Assembly: GCA_002428735.1 (NCBI GenBank)
Contig: DIXO01000026.1
Location: forward strand, 1-24,988
Length of the DNA: 24,988 nucleotides
Direction: 5' to 3'
Source of the DNA: Syntrophaceae bacterium UBA6078
GTDB taxonomy: Bacteria; Desulfobacterota; Syntrophia; Syntrophales; UBA2210
Positions 8,450 to 16,755 of the stretch are shown piece by piece (the first letter of the stretch is position 1; the number at the start of each line of letters is the position of its first letter). Under the pieces are notes generated by a model that worked only from the letters and a program-made list of their open reading frames with translations, searched no databases and was not told the origin of the DNA. Both the position numbers and the translations under genes were made by a program.

Positions 8450-10090
8450 CTATTTCTTTCTCCTCTCCAAGAACTCTTCGGCCAGTTTGAATTTCTGTAC
8501 CTTTCCGCTCGCGGTCAGGGGGATGGGGGCGTTGAATTCCCAGTATTTTGGTATCTTGTGCCGGGCGATTCTGCCGGCACAGAAATTCTCGAATTCGGCG
8601 GCAGTTGCCTTCTGACCCTCTTTCAATTCGATCGATGCGAGAATCTGCTCGCCGTACTTCTCATCGGGAATGCCGACCACGTACACATCCTTCACCTTGG
8701 GGTGACGGTACAGAAACTCTTCGATCTCCCGGGGGTAGATGTTCTCTCCGCCCCTGATGATCATGTCTTTTATCCTTCCCGTAATACGGAAATAGCCGTT
8801 CTCGTCTACCGTCCCCAGATCTCCGGTGTGCAGCCAGCCTTCCGTATCGATGGCCGCTGCGGTCTCCTCGGGCATCTTGTAATATCCCCTCATCACGCAG
8901 GGGCCCCGTGTGACAATCTCTCCCTGCGTATTCGGAGGCAGTTCCCTCCCCGTCTCCAGATCGACCACCCTTCCCTCAATACCGTCAAAGAGTCTCCCCA
9001 CCGTCGATACCCGAAGGTCCACCGGATCATCTCTCCGTGTCATAGTCATCACGGGAGATGATTCAGTCTGGCCGTACGCGATGGTGATCTCGGGACAGTG
9101 CATCTGTGTCATGACGCTTTTCATCGTCTCCTCCGGGCATGGCGCCCCCGCCATGATGCCGGTCCTCAGCGAAGACAGATCAAATGCTGCGAAATCCGGA
9201 TGGTTCAGGATGGCTATAAACATCGTAGGAACGCCGTTGATGGCCGTGCATCGCTCTTTTTCTATATACTCCAAGGCCTTGTGAGGGTCAAAGCTGTGAA
9301 GCACCACCATCGTCGAGCCGTGGCAGACACAATTGAGCGAGCTCATGACACAACCGAAGCAGTGAAAGAGGGGAACCTGGATCAGGAGGCGATCATCCTT
9401 CGTCATTCCCATCACATCCCCCACCATGAACGCGTTGTTGATGATATTCCGATGCGTGAGCATCACTCCCTTGGGGAACCCGGTCGTTCCCGAGGTGTAC
9501 TGCATGTTCACCACTTCGTCCGCGTCGACGGACATCTCGCGATTCCGCAGTTCCTCATCGGATACCGCTTCGCCCAGCCGCACGATATCATCAAAGCACA
9601 TTACGTCTTCGCTCTGCTTCTTGTCCTTTATGCATATAACATTTTTAAGAAAGGGGAATCTATTCGACCGTATTTTTCCCAGATCGGCCCCTATGGCTTC
9701 GGGCACCAGTTCCCTCAAGATCTGAGAGAAATTCGTCCCCCGGTACTCTTCGATATGGATAAGCGTTGTGGAATCGGACTGCCTGAGGATATATTCGAGT
9801 TCGTGCGACTTGCAATTCGTGTTGACTGTCACCAGAACAGCCCCTATCATGCCAAGACCGAACTGCAGGTGGAGCCATTCCGGAACATTCGTGGTCCAGA
9901 CCGATATATGATCGCCTTTCTTCACGCCCATGGCAAGGAATCCTTTGGCGATCCGGGCACAGGAATCCAAAAACTCACTATATGTTTCTCTGACACCGGA
10001 CTCGGGACAGACAAGAGCGGTATTCTCGGGAAACTGTGCTGCCGTGTCCCTTAAGAGCCGTCCCATGGTAATCGCTCTGAAACCGGGCAT
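8450..10090 (-). CDS. AMP-forming acyl-CoA synthetase (fatty-acid ligase type)
   Basis: A member of the ANL adenylating superfamily that makes acyl-CoA from a carboxylic acid, ATP and CoA through an acyl-AMP. From the start chosen here it has 546 residues. Motifs in order are TSGTTGFPKG (199-208, phosphate-binding loop), YGQTESSP (339-346), WLHTGDLG (419-426), GRIKDMIIRGGENIYP (438-453, hinge and CoA motif) and PLTASGKVQKFK with the catalytic lysine at about 530. The frame is open upstream to a TTG at 10216, but a strong promoter lies inside that extension (10158-10185) and the first 42 codons have no family character. The ATG at 10090 (MPGFRAITMGRLL) gives the usual length. Chain-length preference cannot be read; the closest style is medium/long-chain ligases. 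Confidence 0.9.
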   Translation of the reverse strand: MPGFRAITMGRLLRDTAAQFPENTALVCPESGVRETYSEFLDSCARIAKGFLAMGVKKGDHISVWTTNVPEWLHLQFGLGMIGAVLVTVNTNCKSHELEYILRQSDSTTLIHIEEYRGTNFSQILRELVPEAIGADLGKIRSNRFPFLKNVICIKDKKQSEDVMCFDDIVRLGEAVSDEELRNREMSVDADEVVNMQYTSGTTGFPKGVMLTHRNIINNAFMVGDVMGMTKDDRLLIQVPLFHCFGCVMSSLNCVCHGSTMVVLHSFDPHKALEYIEKERCTAINGVPTMFIAILNHPDFAAFDLSSLRTGIMAGAPCPEETMKSVMTQMHCPEITIAYGQTESSPVMTMTRRDDPVDLRVSTVGRLFDGIEGRVVDLETGRELPPNTQGEIVTRGPCVMRGYYKMPEETAAAIDTEGWLHTGDLGTVDENGYFRITGRIKDMIIRGGENIYPREIEEFLYRHPKVKDVYVVGIPDEKYGEQILASIELKEGQKATAAEFENFCAGRIARHKIPKYWEFNAPIPLTASGKVQKFKLAEEFLERRKK

Positions 10091-10157
10091 ATCTCTTGAT
10101 CCCTTGATACATATGGTTTGTTGGCGAAAAGGATTTCCTCTGGAGGCCGCACCTGTT

Positions 10158-10185
10158 TCTATATTACCCTTTTGATCGCTGTCAA
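10158..10185 (-). promoter_or_regulatory. Sigma-70-type promoter of the AMP-forming acyl-CoA synthetase gene
   Basis: On the minus strand a perfect TTGACA (10185-10180) is followed after 16 bases by TATAGA (10163-10158). Transcription would begin near 10150, which leaves about 60 untranslated bases before the ATG at 10090. It argues that codons upstream of this point are not translated. Confidence 0.6.
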
Positions 10186-10275
10186 GAAAATTTGAATCAG
10201 TAACAACGGATTCCAATCATAAAGCACTATATATTGTGTCTAATTTTCCTGCGATACACTCCATTGTATTTTTTC

Positions 10276-10304
10276 TTTACAAAGATATATGGCTCTGATA
10301 GATT
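10276..10304 (+). promoter_or_regulatory. Candidate sigma-70 promoter of smc
   Basis: TTTACA (10276-10281) and TAGATT (10299-10304) are separated by 17 bases, about 100 bases before the smc start. They match five and four of six consensus positions. No other pair in the smc/ligase intergenic region is better. Confidence 0.38.
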
Positions 10305-10407
10305 TGCGCATACAGAAATACGCCAAGCTGGATATCTGTCCGGCAGTTTTGAGTGTCAACTTCTCCTCATGAAGATTCTGCCGACGCTGGGCAGTTGATG
10401 GTGCCAT

Positions 10408-13400
10408 ATGAAACTGAAAAAACTGGAAATACTCGGATTCAAATCCTTCAGGGATAAAACCCCCATCGATCTCTCCCGCGACATTAACGCCATTGTGGGT
10501 CCGAACGGCTGCGGGAAGAGCAATATCGTGGATGCCATACGATGGGTCATGGGGGAGCAGCGCATCACGATGCTCCGTGGCAAAAGGATGGAGGATGTCA
10601 TATTCAACGGAAGCGACGATGCCCCCGCCGTCGGCATGGCTGAGGTATCCATAACACTGGAGAGCAACGGCCATCAAGTGCCTGAAAAATACGCCAGCTA
10701 TCGGGAGATAACCGTCTCACGCAGGGTATTCCGTGAGGGCGAAAGCGAGTACTCCATCAACAAGGTCCCCTGCCGCCTCCTTGATGTGAAGGAATTTTTC
10801 ATGGACGTGGGGGTCGGCGCACGCACCTACTCCATCGTTGAGCAGGAGAGAATAGCCAACCTTGTGGAGGCAAAACCGGAAGAGAGGCGACAGTTCATCG
10901 AGGAAGCGGCGGGGATCATGAAATATAAAACCCGTCGAGAATCCGCCTCCCGCAAGATGGAGGCGACAAAACAGAATATTGTCCGCCTGACTGATATCCT
11001 GAGAGAGGTCAGGGCTCAGTTGAATTCCACGTCACGGCAGGCGAAAAAGGCCGAGCTGTACCGGTCGCTGAAAAAGGATATCAAAGAATATCAGTTAACC
11101 TTATCGCTTCAGACCTATCGGGAACTGACCTTAAAAAGAAAAGATATTGAGAAGCTGCGCATCCCCCTGGATGAAAAGTCCCTGGCGACCCAAACTGAAG
11201 TAAAAGCCCTTGAGTCCGCCATTGAGGAGATCAGGACCCGGCTTGCCGAAAGCGATGACGCTATCGGTGCCCTCCAGAACCGATACTACGGCATAAAGAA
11301 CGAAATCAACATCGGTGAACAGAGAATAAAATTCGCCCAGGAGACCATTCTACAGCTGAAGGATAAAACAAAGCGAGACCTCAAAGAGATAGAGACTCTT
11401 AACGAACGGAAAAGCGAAACAGAAAAGGAAATCGCTCTGCTGAATGAGCAGATGGCTGAGTCGGATCGCATTATCGAGGCCATGAAGGAGGCAATCAACC
11501 GCGACCGTGAAACAGTCGATGTCCTGAGGGCCGCGGAACAGGAACTGAGCGAAGAGCTTGAACGGGAGAAATCAAGACATATCGATGCGATAACCGAACA
11601 CGCCCGGCTGGGGAATCTCCTCATGACCCTTACAAAGGCTATTGAAGACTCGAAACGAAAGGCCCAGAGGGAAGATGAAGAGCTGGACGAAAACAAAAGA
11701 AAACTGAACGGGCTGGAGAACGACCGTGCGACAGTACAGTCCACCCTGTCAGTCGACGAGGAGCGGCTTGCCTATCTGCGTACGCAGGAAATATCCACGA
11801 AGGAAGAGTTGGAAACTGCCAGAAATACGCTCAGAACGATAGAAACGGAGCTTAACACGCTGAAAGAGCAAGCGGGAGCGAAGCGATCGCGCCTTTTCTC
11901 CCTCAGGGAACTTCAGGAGAGGCACGAATGGTGCGGCGAAGGAACCAGGCACGTACTCGAAGCGGCACGAAGCGGCGCGCTTCGGGAAGATATACGGGGC
12001 CTGGTGGCGGATCATATCGAAGTCCCGAAACAATATGAGACCGCCATCGAGGCCGCCCTGGGCGACAAGCTTCAGTATGTCATCGTCGAAAGCAGAAAAA
12101 CCGGGATGGGGGTGATCGACTACCTGAAAAAAAATGCCACCGGAAGAGGGAGCTTCGTGCCGCTGGAGAGGGGCGGGACGCCTGAAGCTGTCAGGTCTGA
12201 TTGTCCCGATGGAAGCAATCGGTTGTGCGACCTTGTCCACACCATCGACGAGACGTTTCGCGGCGTGATTCACCGCCTTCTGGAAGGGATCCTCCTCGTC
12301 CCCGATCTCAACACCGCCATCCACATGTCCGATGAGCGGGGCGAATTCGAGCACACCTACGTAACGCCCGAAGGAGACATGTTGCTGCCTGGCGGGGTGC
12401 TGGCAGGAGGAAACGGACAGGGCGCCGGGGCATCCCTGAGCGTCAAGCGGGAGATTACGGAGCTGGAAGGACAGATCAAAGGTCTGGCCCATGCCCTTGA
12501 AGCCAAAGAAGAAAAGAGGGGCTTTCTGAGCCAGACCATATCCCGTCTTGAGGAGCAGGCCGCCCAGGTTCGATCTGAAACACACGAACTGGATCTGCGC
12601 ATCAACGGGCACAAGAAGGATACGGAAAGGCTGGGAAGCGAGATCAGGTGGATTGGACAGCGTATCAACGTCCTCGTTTTCAACAGGGAGAATCTCACAT
12701 CAGAGGAAATGGTCACGGCGGAAAAGACAGCGGCCGTCAGGAACGATATCGCCTCCCGCAAGAGCGAGGCGGAGGAGGGGGACAGGCTGATTGCCGCCCT
12801 GCAGGCACAATGGAAGGATGCCAGAAGGGAACTGGAAGAGAGCGAACGGACCCTGACCGAAAAGAAAATATCGCTGACGTCCGCGGAGGAGAAGAGAAAA
12901 TCGGGAACTGAAACCATTGTACGGCTGGAAGGAACAATATCGGAAATATGCGTCCGCATAGACGCAATGGTTGAGGAAACGAAAGCCTCCGAGGCAAAGA
13001 CATCCGAAGCCGTAGAAAGCATACACGGCGAGGAGCAGACCCTGAAGGGCCTCTACGCCGCCCATACGGAGGCAGAAGAAGAGCTTACGGCACGACGGGC
13101 GGAACACGAACAGGAAAACACCCTTCACAGAGAGAAGGAACAGGAACTGAGAACCGCACGGAAAGTGGTGGAAGATCTCTCACGGCAACTGGGCGAACTC
13201 GATCTGGAAATACGAGAAACGGTTATCCAGGCAGAGACCCTCAAAGAGGGGGTGCGTGAAAAACTGGACGTCGATCTTGATACCGCTCTGGCGGGATTTG
13301 AATCGTTGGGCGAACAAGAGGCGCAGGAGCTGAGAGGAAAGCTGGAGGTACATAAAAAGAGACTGGATGAGTTTGGAGATGTGAATCTTCTAGCGCTCAG

Positions 13401-13965
13401 CGAACATGAAGAACTCAGGGAACGCCATGATTTCCTCGCCGGTCAGATCAAGGACCTGAATTCCTCTCTGGACACTCTTCAGAAGACGATCACGAGAATT
13501 AATCAGATATCCAGGAAGAGATTTTCTGAAACCTTCGAAGCCGTCAACAACCACTTCAAGGATGTATTCCCCCGGCTGTTCCCAGGCGGAAAGGGATTTC
13601 TCCGCCTCACTGATGAATCCGACATGCTTGAAACGGGCGTGGAAATCGACATACAGATCCCCGGCAAGAAGAGGCAGAATCTGTCTCTCCTCTCGGGGGG
13701 AGAAAAGGCGCTTGCCGCGGTGGCACTCATCTTCGCCATTCTGATGCACCGTCCCTCACCCTTCCTGATCCTCGATGAGGCGGACGCGCCCCTTGACGAC
13801 GCGAATATCTCCCTCTTCAGAAAACTGGTGAGGGATATCTCATCAAACTCTCAGATCATATTCATCACACACAATAAAAACACCATGGAGGCGGCTGACA
13901 ACCTCATAGGTGTCACCATGCAGAAAAGCGGGATATCCACCACGGTTTCCGTGAGCATGAATTAA
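10408..13965 (+). CDS. smc: Chromosome segregation protein SMC (condensin ATPase)
   Basis: A full-length 1185-residue SMC protein, the core ATPase of the bacterial condensin that compacts and individualises the chromosome. The N-terminal head has the P-loop GPNGCGKS (31-38) and continues SNIVDAIRWVMGEQ and GKRMEDVIFNGS. Long charged coiled-coil arms (about 170-510 and 670-1010) flank a hinge near 515-650 (GLVADHIEVP, ALGDKLQYVIV, LPGGVLAGGNGQG). The C-terminal head carries the ABC signature LSGGEK (from 1095) and Walker B FLILDEAD (about 1119-1126), and later FITHNK. All ATPase motifs are intact. The ribosome binding site before the ATG is weak, but conserved MKLKKLEILGFKSF fixes the start. 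Its ScpA and ScpB partners are not in this window. The downstream ftsY has its own promoter. Confidence 0.97.
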   Translation: MKLKKLEILGFKSFRDKTPIDLSRDINAIVGPNGCGKSNIVDAIRWVMGEQRITMLRGKRMEDVIFNGSDDAPAVGMAEVSITLESNGHQVPEKYASYREITVSRRVFREGESEYSINKVPCRLLDVKEFFMDVGVGARTYSIVEQERIANLVEAKPEERRQFIEEAAGIMKYKTRRESASRKMEATKQNIVRLTDILREVRAQLNSTSRQAKKAELYRSLKKDIKEYQLTLSLQTYRELTLKRKDIEKLRIPLDEKSLATQTEVKALESAIEEIRTRLAESDDAIGALQNRYYGIKNEINIGEQRIKFAQETILQLKDKTKRDLKEIETLNERKSETEKEIALLNEQMAESDRIIEAMKEAINRDRETVDVLRAAEQELSEELEREKSRHIDAITEHARLGNLLMTLTKAIEDSKRKAQREDEELDENKRKLNGLENDRATVQSTLSVDEERLAYLRTQEISTKEELETARNTLRTIETELNTLKEQAGAKRSRLFSLRELQERHEWCGEGTRHVLEAARSGALREDIRGLVADHIEVPKQYETAIEAALGDKLQYVIVESRKTGMGVIDYLKKNATGRGSFVPLERGGTPEAVRSDCPDGSNRLCDLVHTIDETFRGVIHRLLEGILLVPDLNTAIHMSDERGEFEHTYVTPEGDMLLPGGVLAGGNGQGAGASLSVKREITELEGQIKGLAHALEAKEEKRGFLSQTISRLEEQAAQVRSETHELDLRINGHKKDTERLGSEIRWIGQRINVLVFNRENLTSEEMVTAEKTAAVRNDIASRKSEAEEGDRLIAALQAQWKDARRELEESERTLTEKKISLTSAEEKRKSGTETIVRLEGTISEICVRIDAMVEETKASEAKTSEAVESIHGEEQTLKGLYAAHTEAEEELTARRAEHEQENTLHREKEQELRTARKVVEDLSRQLGELDLEIRETVIQAETLKEGVREKLDVDLDTALAGFESLGEQEAQELRGKLEVHKKRLDEFGDVNLLALSEHEELRERHDFLAGQIKDLNSSLDTLQKTITRINQISRKRFSETFEAVNNHFKDVFPRLFPGGKGFLRLTDESDMLETGVEIDIQIPGKKRQNLSLLSGGEKALAAVALIFAILMHRPSPFLILDEADAPLDDANISLFRKLVRDISSNSQIIFITHNKNTMEAADNLIGVTMQKSGISTTVSVSMN

Positions 13966-14008
13966 CACCTGCCGCAGGCCTGCATTCCTTTACTTACAGA
14001 TCACCTGC

Positions 14009-14037
14009 TTGCCATCCCTGTAAAAGTCCTTTATAGT
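14009..14037 (+). promoter_or_regulatory. Sigma-70-type promoter of the ftsY operon
   Basis: TTGCCA (14009-14014) and TATAGT (14032-14037) are spaced by exactly 17 bases and each matches five of six consensus positions. The predicted start of transcription is near 14044, about 58 bases before the ftsY ATG. Confidence 0.62.
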
Positions 14038-14101
14038 AACAGAAACTCGGGGAGAGTCTGAGGGACAACACCCGAAAGAATCGCGCACGGGAACCACATA
14101 C

Positions 14102-15031
14102 ATGACAAACAACAGCGATACACATTTTTTTGCACGACTCAAGAAGGGCCTTGCAAAAACAAGAAGCAACGTCATCAGGAATCTGGATGAGATGATCTCA
14201 GGGGAGAAGTTCATTTCAAAGGATATCTTCGAAGATATCGAAGCGATACTGATCGGGGCTGATCTGGGTCCCGCCTTTGCCTCCGATATGATTGAAGCAA
14301 TGAAAGCCCGTGCGAAAAGGAACGAACTGAACAGCCCGGACGCTCTCACGAAGATAATGAAAGAGCATATGACAACCATTCTGAGAACATGCGAATCGCC
14401 TCTGAAGATACCCAAAGATGAGCCGTACGCGATCATGGTGGTTGGAGTCAACGGAACAGGAAAGACCACCACGATCGGAAAGATGGCGTTCCGTTTTAAA
14501 AAGAACGGGATACCCCTGCTTCTCGTCGCGGCCGACACCTTCAGGGCTGCGGCCATTGAGCAACTGGGGATATGGGCCGAGAGGGCCGACGTCCCCCTTA
14601 TTAAACAGAAGATGGGGGCTGATCCCTCAGCAGTTGTCTTTGACGCGCTTCATGCGGCGGAAGCGAGAAAGGCTGTCATGCTTATCGACACGGCGGGGAG
14701 GCTCCACACCAAGACCGGGTTGATGGATGAACTCAAAAAGATCAAACGTATCATGGACAGAGAGCTCCCGGGCGCCCCGCACGAGACCCTCCTCGTCCTT
14801 GATGCGACGACGGGACAGAACGCCGTCATGCAGGCGCAAATGTTCCATCAGGAAATCGGGATCACCGGAATCGCCCTCACCAAGCTGGACGGCACGGCAA
14901 AGGGGGGAATTATCATCCGGATTGCCCAGGAGATGGGGATACCGATCCGGTACATCGGTGTCGGCGAAGGGCTGGACGATCTCCGGCGATTCAAGAGCGA
15001 GGAGTTTGTGGAAGCCCTGTTCGGAGAGTGA
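14102..15031 (+). CDS. ftsY: Signal recognition particle receptor FtsY (SRP GTPase)
   Basis: A 309-residue SRP-type GTPase that receives Ffh-ribosome complexes at the inner membrane for co-translational insertion. It has the helical N domain (about 10-95) and the G domain. The latter shows GVNGTGKT (115-122, G1), DTFRAAA (145-151), DTAGR (196-200, G3), TKLDG (260-264, G4) and IGVGEGLDDLRRF near the end. DTFRAAA and the C-terminal DLRRF pattern distinguish FtsY from Ffh, and no M domain is present. It lacks the long acidic A domain of enterobacterial FtsY, which is normal for many bacteria. No strong ribosome binding site precedes the ATG, but the N terminus fits the family. A phosphatase gene begins 7 bases after the stop, so they share a transcript. 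Confidence 0.96.
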   Translation: MTNNSDTHFFARLKKGLAKTRSNVIRNLDEMISGEKFISKDIFEDIEAILIGADLGPAFASDMIEAMKARAKRNELNSPDALTKIMKEHMTTILRTCESPLKIPKDEPYAIMVVGVNGTGKTTTIGKMAFRFKKNGIPLLLVAADTFRAAAIEQLGIWAERADVPLIKQKMGADPSAVVFDALHAAEARKAVMLIDTAGRLHTKTGLMDELKKIKRIMDRELPGAPHETLLVLDATTGQNAVMQAQMFHQEIGITGIALTKLDGTAKGGIIIRIAQEMGIPIRYIGVGEGLDDLRRFKSEEFVEALFGE

Positions 15032-15038
15032 GAGCATC

Positions 15039-15686
15039 ATGGGGAAGATATTCGCCATCGGCGATATTCACGGGTGCCTTCCCAAACTGAAGGCCCTTAT
15101 CCCTCAGGTCGATATGGACAGCAATGCGGACACCCTCGTCTTCATCGGGGACTATATAGATCGGGGGCCTGACTCAAAAGGCGTTGTGGATTTTGTCCTC
15201 GATCTCAAGAGAAAAATGAGGACGGTCATCTGTCTCAAAGGAAATCACGAAGTGATGTTCCTCGACTATCTGTGTCACGGCAGGGACAGAGAAATTTATC
15301 TCCTGAACGGCGGGGACGCCACGATCGCCTCCTATGGTTATCGAGAAACAGCAGGAGGAATGAAACTCGACGTGCCGGACAGCCACAGGGACTTTTTCCA
15401 TTCCCTCCTCCTCTGGCACGAAACCGACGAGTACATCTTCGTCCACGCGGGGCTCAGAGACGGGATCCCCCTGGAAGATCAGGACGCCCGCGACCTCCTG
15501 TGGGTGCGGTACGCGTTCATACGATCCTCCTACGACTTCGGCAAAACCGTCGTCTTCGGCCACACCCCCATATCCCACGCAGATCCCCTCTTTCTCCCCG
15601 GCAGGATAGGGATCGACACGGGGGCGGTCTACGGCGGACCGCTCACCTGCGTGGAGTTACCCTCACGGACGATTTTTCAGGCGTAA
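15039..15686 (+). CDS. PPP-family metallophosphatase (serine/threonine phosphatase-like)
   Basis: A 215-residue calcineurin-like phosphoesterase of the PPP type. The binuclear metal site is fully marked: GDIHG (8-12), GDYIDRG (37-43), GNHE (68-71), and later FVHAGLRDG and FGHTP with the remaining histidines. Bacterial relatives dephosphorylate phosphoproteins or cleave dinucleoside tetraphosphates; which applies here cannot be told. The frame is open far upstream into ftsY, but the ATG at 15039 starts MGKIFAIGDIHG exactly where the family begins and has a GAG-rich binding site. It is 7 bases behind ftsY and 4 bases before ftcD, so the three form one operon of seemingly unrelated functions. 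Confidence 0.92.
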   Translation: MGKIFAIGDIHGCLPKLKALIPQVDMDSNADTLVFIGDYIDRGPDSKGVVDFVLDLKRKMRTVICLKGNHEVMFLDYLCHGRDREIYLLNGGDATIASYGYRETAGGMKLDVPDSHRDFFHSLLLWHETDEYIFVHAGLRDGIPLEDQDARDLLWVRYAFIRSSYDFGKTVVFGHTPISHADPLFLPGRIGIDTGAVYGGPLTCVELPSRTIFQA

Positions 15687-15690
15687 AGAG

Positions 15691-16602
15691 ATGAAGATCA
15701 TCGAATGCATTCCCAATTTCAGCGAGGGCAGAGACGCCACAGTTGTAGCGGCTATTGGGGACGCTGCGGCATCCGTTGCTGGTGTCAGGGTCCTGGACTT
15801 CAGCATGGACTGCGACCATAACCGGAGCGTCCTGACCTTCATCGGCACCTCTGAGGCGGTTCTTGAAGGAGCGCTGGCCGCCTGCGGCAGGGCCGCGGAA
15901 CTGATCGATATGCGGAATCACCGCGGCTGCCATCCCCGCATCGGGGCTGTCGACGTTGTCCCCTTTGTCCCCCTTGAAGGGGCGAAAATGAAAGACGCGG
16001 TGGAGACAGCGCACCGCTTCGGACGCGCCTTCGCGGAGAGGCATGCCGTTCCCGTCTACTTCTACGGAGAAGCGGCCCTCAGCCAAGAGAGAAGGAAACT
16101 GGCGGATATCCGCAGGGGGCAGTACGAGGGACTCGGAACAAAGATGGACGATCCCGCGTGGAAACCCGACACCGGCCCCGCGAAACCCAACTCCCACCTC
16201 GGGGCGACCGCCGTGGGGGCTCGCAAGCCCCTCATCGCCTTCAACATTAATCTCGACTCGGACGATATCGAACTGGCGCGAAAGATCGCCCGGTCTGTCC
16301 GGCATTCGAACGGAGGGTTCAGCCACGTACAAGCCCTGGGACTGCTCCTCGAGCGCAGAAACATCGTCCAGGTTTCTATGAACCTTTCCGACTATGAGGT
16401 TACTTCGATCCGTACGGTCTTCGAAGCCGTCAGAGAAAAGGCCGCCGAAGAGGGAGTTAATATCCTCGAATCCGAGCTGATCGGACTCATCCCCCGGGCC
16501 GCCCTCAAGGACATAACACCCGGGGAGCTTAAACTGGTCGATTTCTCTGATGGCCGAATCATAGAAAACCGCTGTCCGGTATCGATATACCAAGTGGAAT
16601 AA
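15691..16602 (+). CDS. ftcD: Glutamate formimidoyltransferase (folate-dependent)
   Basis: A 303-residue protein matching the formiminotransferase domain alone. It transfers the formimino group from formiminoglutamate, a histidine breakdown product, to tetrahydrofolate. Family marks are the start MKIIECIPNFSEGRD, the HRGCHPRIGAVDVVPF stretch (77-92; His81 corresponds to the catalytic histidine), the PNSHLGATAVGARKPLIAFN segment, and SHVQALGLLL. The cyclodeaminase domain of the bifunctional mammalian enzyme is absent, which is usual in bacteria. A TAAAGAG site lies just before the ATG and only four bases separate it from the phosphatase gene. No other histidine-degradation gene is in the window, so its role may be in one-carbon supply. 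Confidence 0.92.
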   Translation: MKIIECIPNFSEGRDATVVAAIGDAAASVAGVRVLDFSMDCDHNRSVLTFIGTSEAVLEGALAACGRAAELIDMRNHRGCHPRIGAVDVVPFVPLEGAKMKDAVETAHRFGRAFAERHAVPVYFYGEAALSQERRKLADIRRGQYEGLGTKMDDPAWKPDTGPAKPNSHLGATAVGARKPLIAFNINLDSDDIELARKIARSVRHSNGGFSHVQALGLLLERRNIVQVSMNLSDYEVTSIRTVFEAVREKAAEEGVNILESELIGLIPRAALKDITPGELKLVDFSDGRIIENRCPVSIYQVE

Positions 16603-16615
16603 TCATCCAATATCG

Positions 16616-16644
16616 TTGACTCTCCGTCGAAATAATGTTAGAAA
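16616..16644 (+). promoter_or_regulatory. Candidate promoter of tRNA-Arg
   Basis: TTGACT (16616-16621) and TAGAAA (16639-16644) are spaced by 17 bases. The predicted start of transcription is around 16651, some 14 bases before the mature tRNA, a normal arrangement for a tRNA gene. Confidence 0.45.
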
Positions 16645-16664
16645 TTCCACCTTCAGATCCGTGT

Positions 16665-16741
16665 GCCCCCGTAGCTCAGTAGGATAGAGCAACGGATTCC
16701 TAATCCGTGTGTCGTGCGTTCGAATCGCACCGGGGGTACCA
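16665..16741 (+). tRNA. tRNA-Arg (anticodon CCT)
   Basis: The sequence folds as a full cloverleaf. The acceptor stem GCCCCCG pairs with CGGGGGT (a G-T pair at the tip), the D stem is GCTC/GAGC, and the anticodon stem is ACGGA/TCCGT with loop TTCCTAA. The variable region is GTGTC, and the T arm is GTGCG/CGCAC with loop TTCGAAT. The discriminator A and the CCA end are encoded. The anticodon CCT (16699-16701) reads AGG codons. Its 3' part, from the anticodon stem onward, is the left attachment repeat of an integrative element, so that half of the present gene was probably supplied by the element and restores a functional tRNA. Confidence 0.97.
16695..16741 (+). repeat. attL: left 47-bp direct repeat (3' part of tRNA-Arg)
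   Basis: Identical base for base to 24883-24929; identity stops immediately on both sides (C-G before G16695 is replaced by T-C at the right copy, and A after the CCA becomes T). It covers the 3' half of the anticodon arm, the variable region, the T arm and the CCA. Confidence 0.93.
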
Positions 16742-16755
16742 ATTAAATCAAGTGG

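Noticed and set aside
9098..10054. Long plus-strand open frame (318 codons)
   Set aside because: It is antisense to the well-marked acyl-CoA synthetase, has no ribosome binding site and a His/Arg-rich composition typical of a shadow frame.
11749..12612. Minus-strand open frame of 287 codons inside smc
   Set aside because: Antisense to the continuous smc gene, no domain or start signal.
14727..15038. N-terminal extension of the phosphatase frame into ftsY
   Set aside because: The extension overlaps the C-terminal third of ftsY, is Arg/Ser-rich without family character, and the ATG at 15039 begins the conserved N terminus.
15643..16593. Minus-strand open frame of 316 codons
   Set aside because: Antisense to ftcD, whose family motifs are complete; no independent support.
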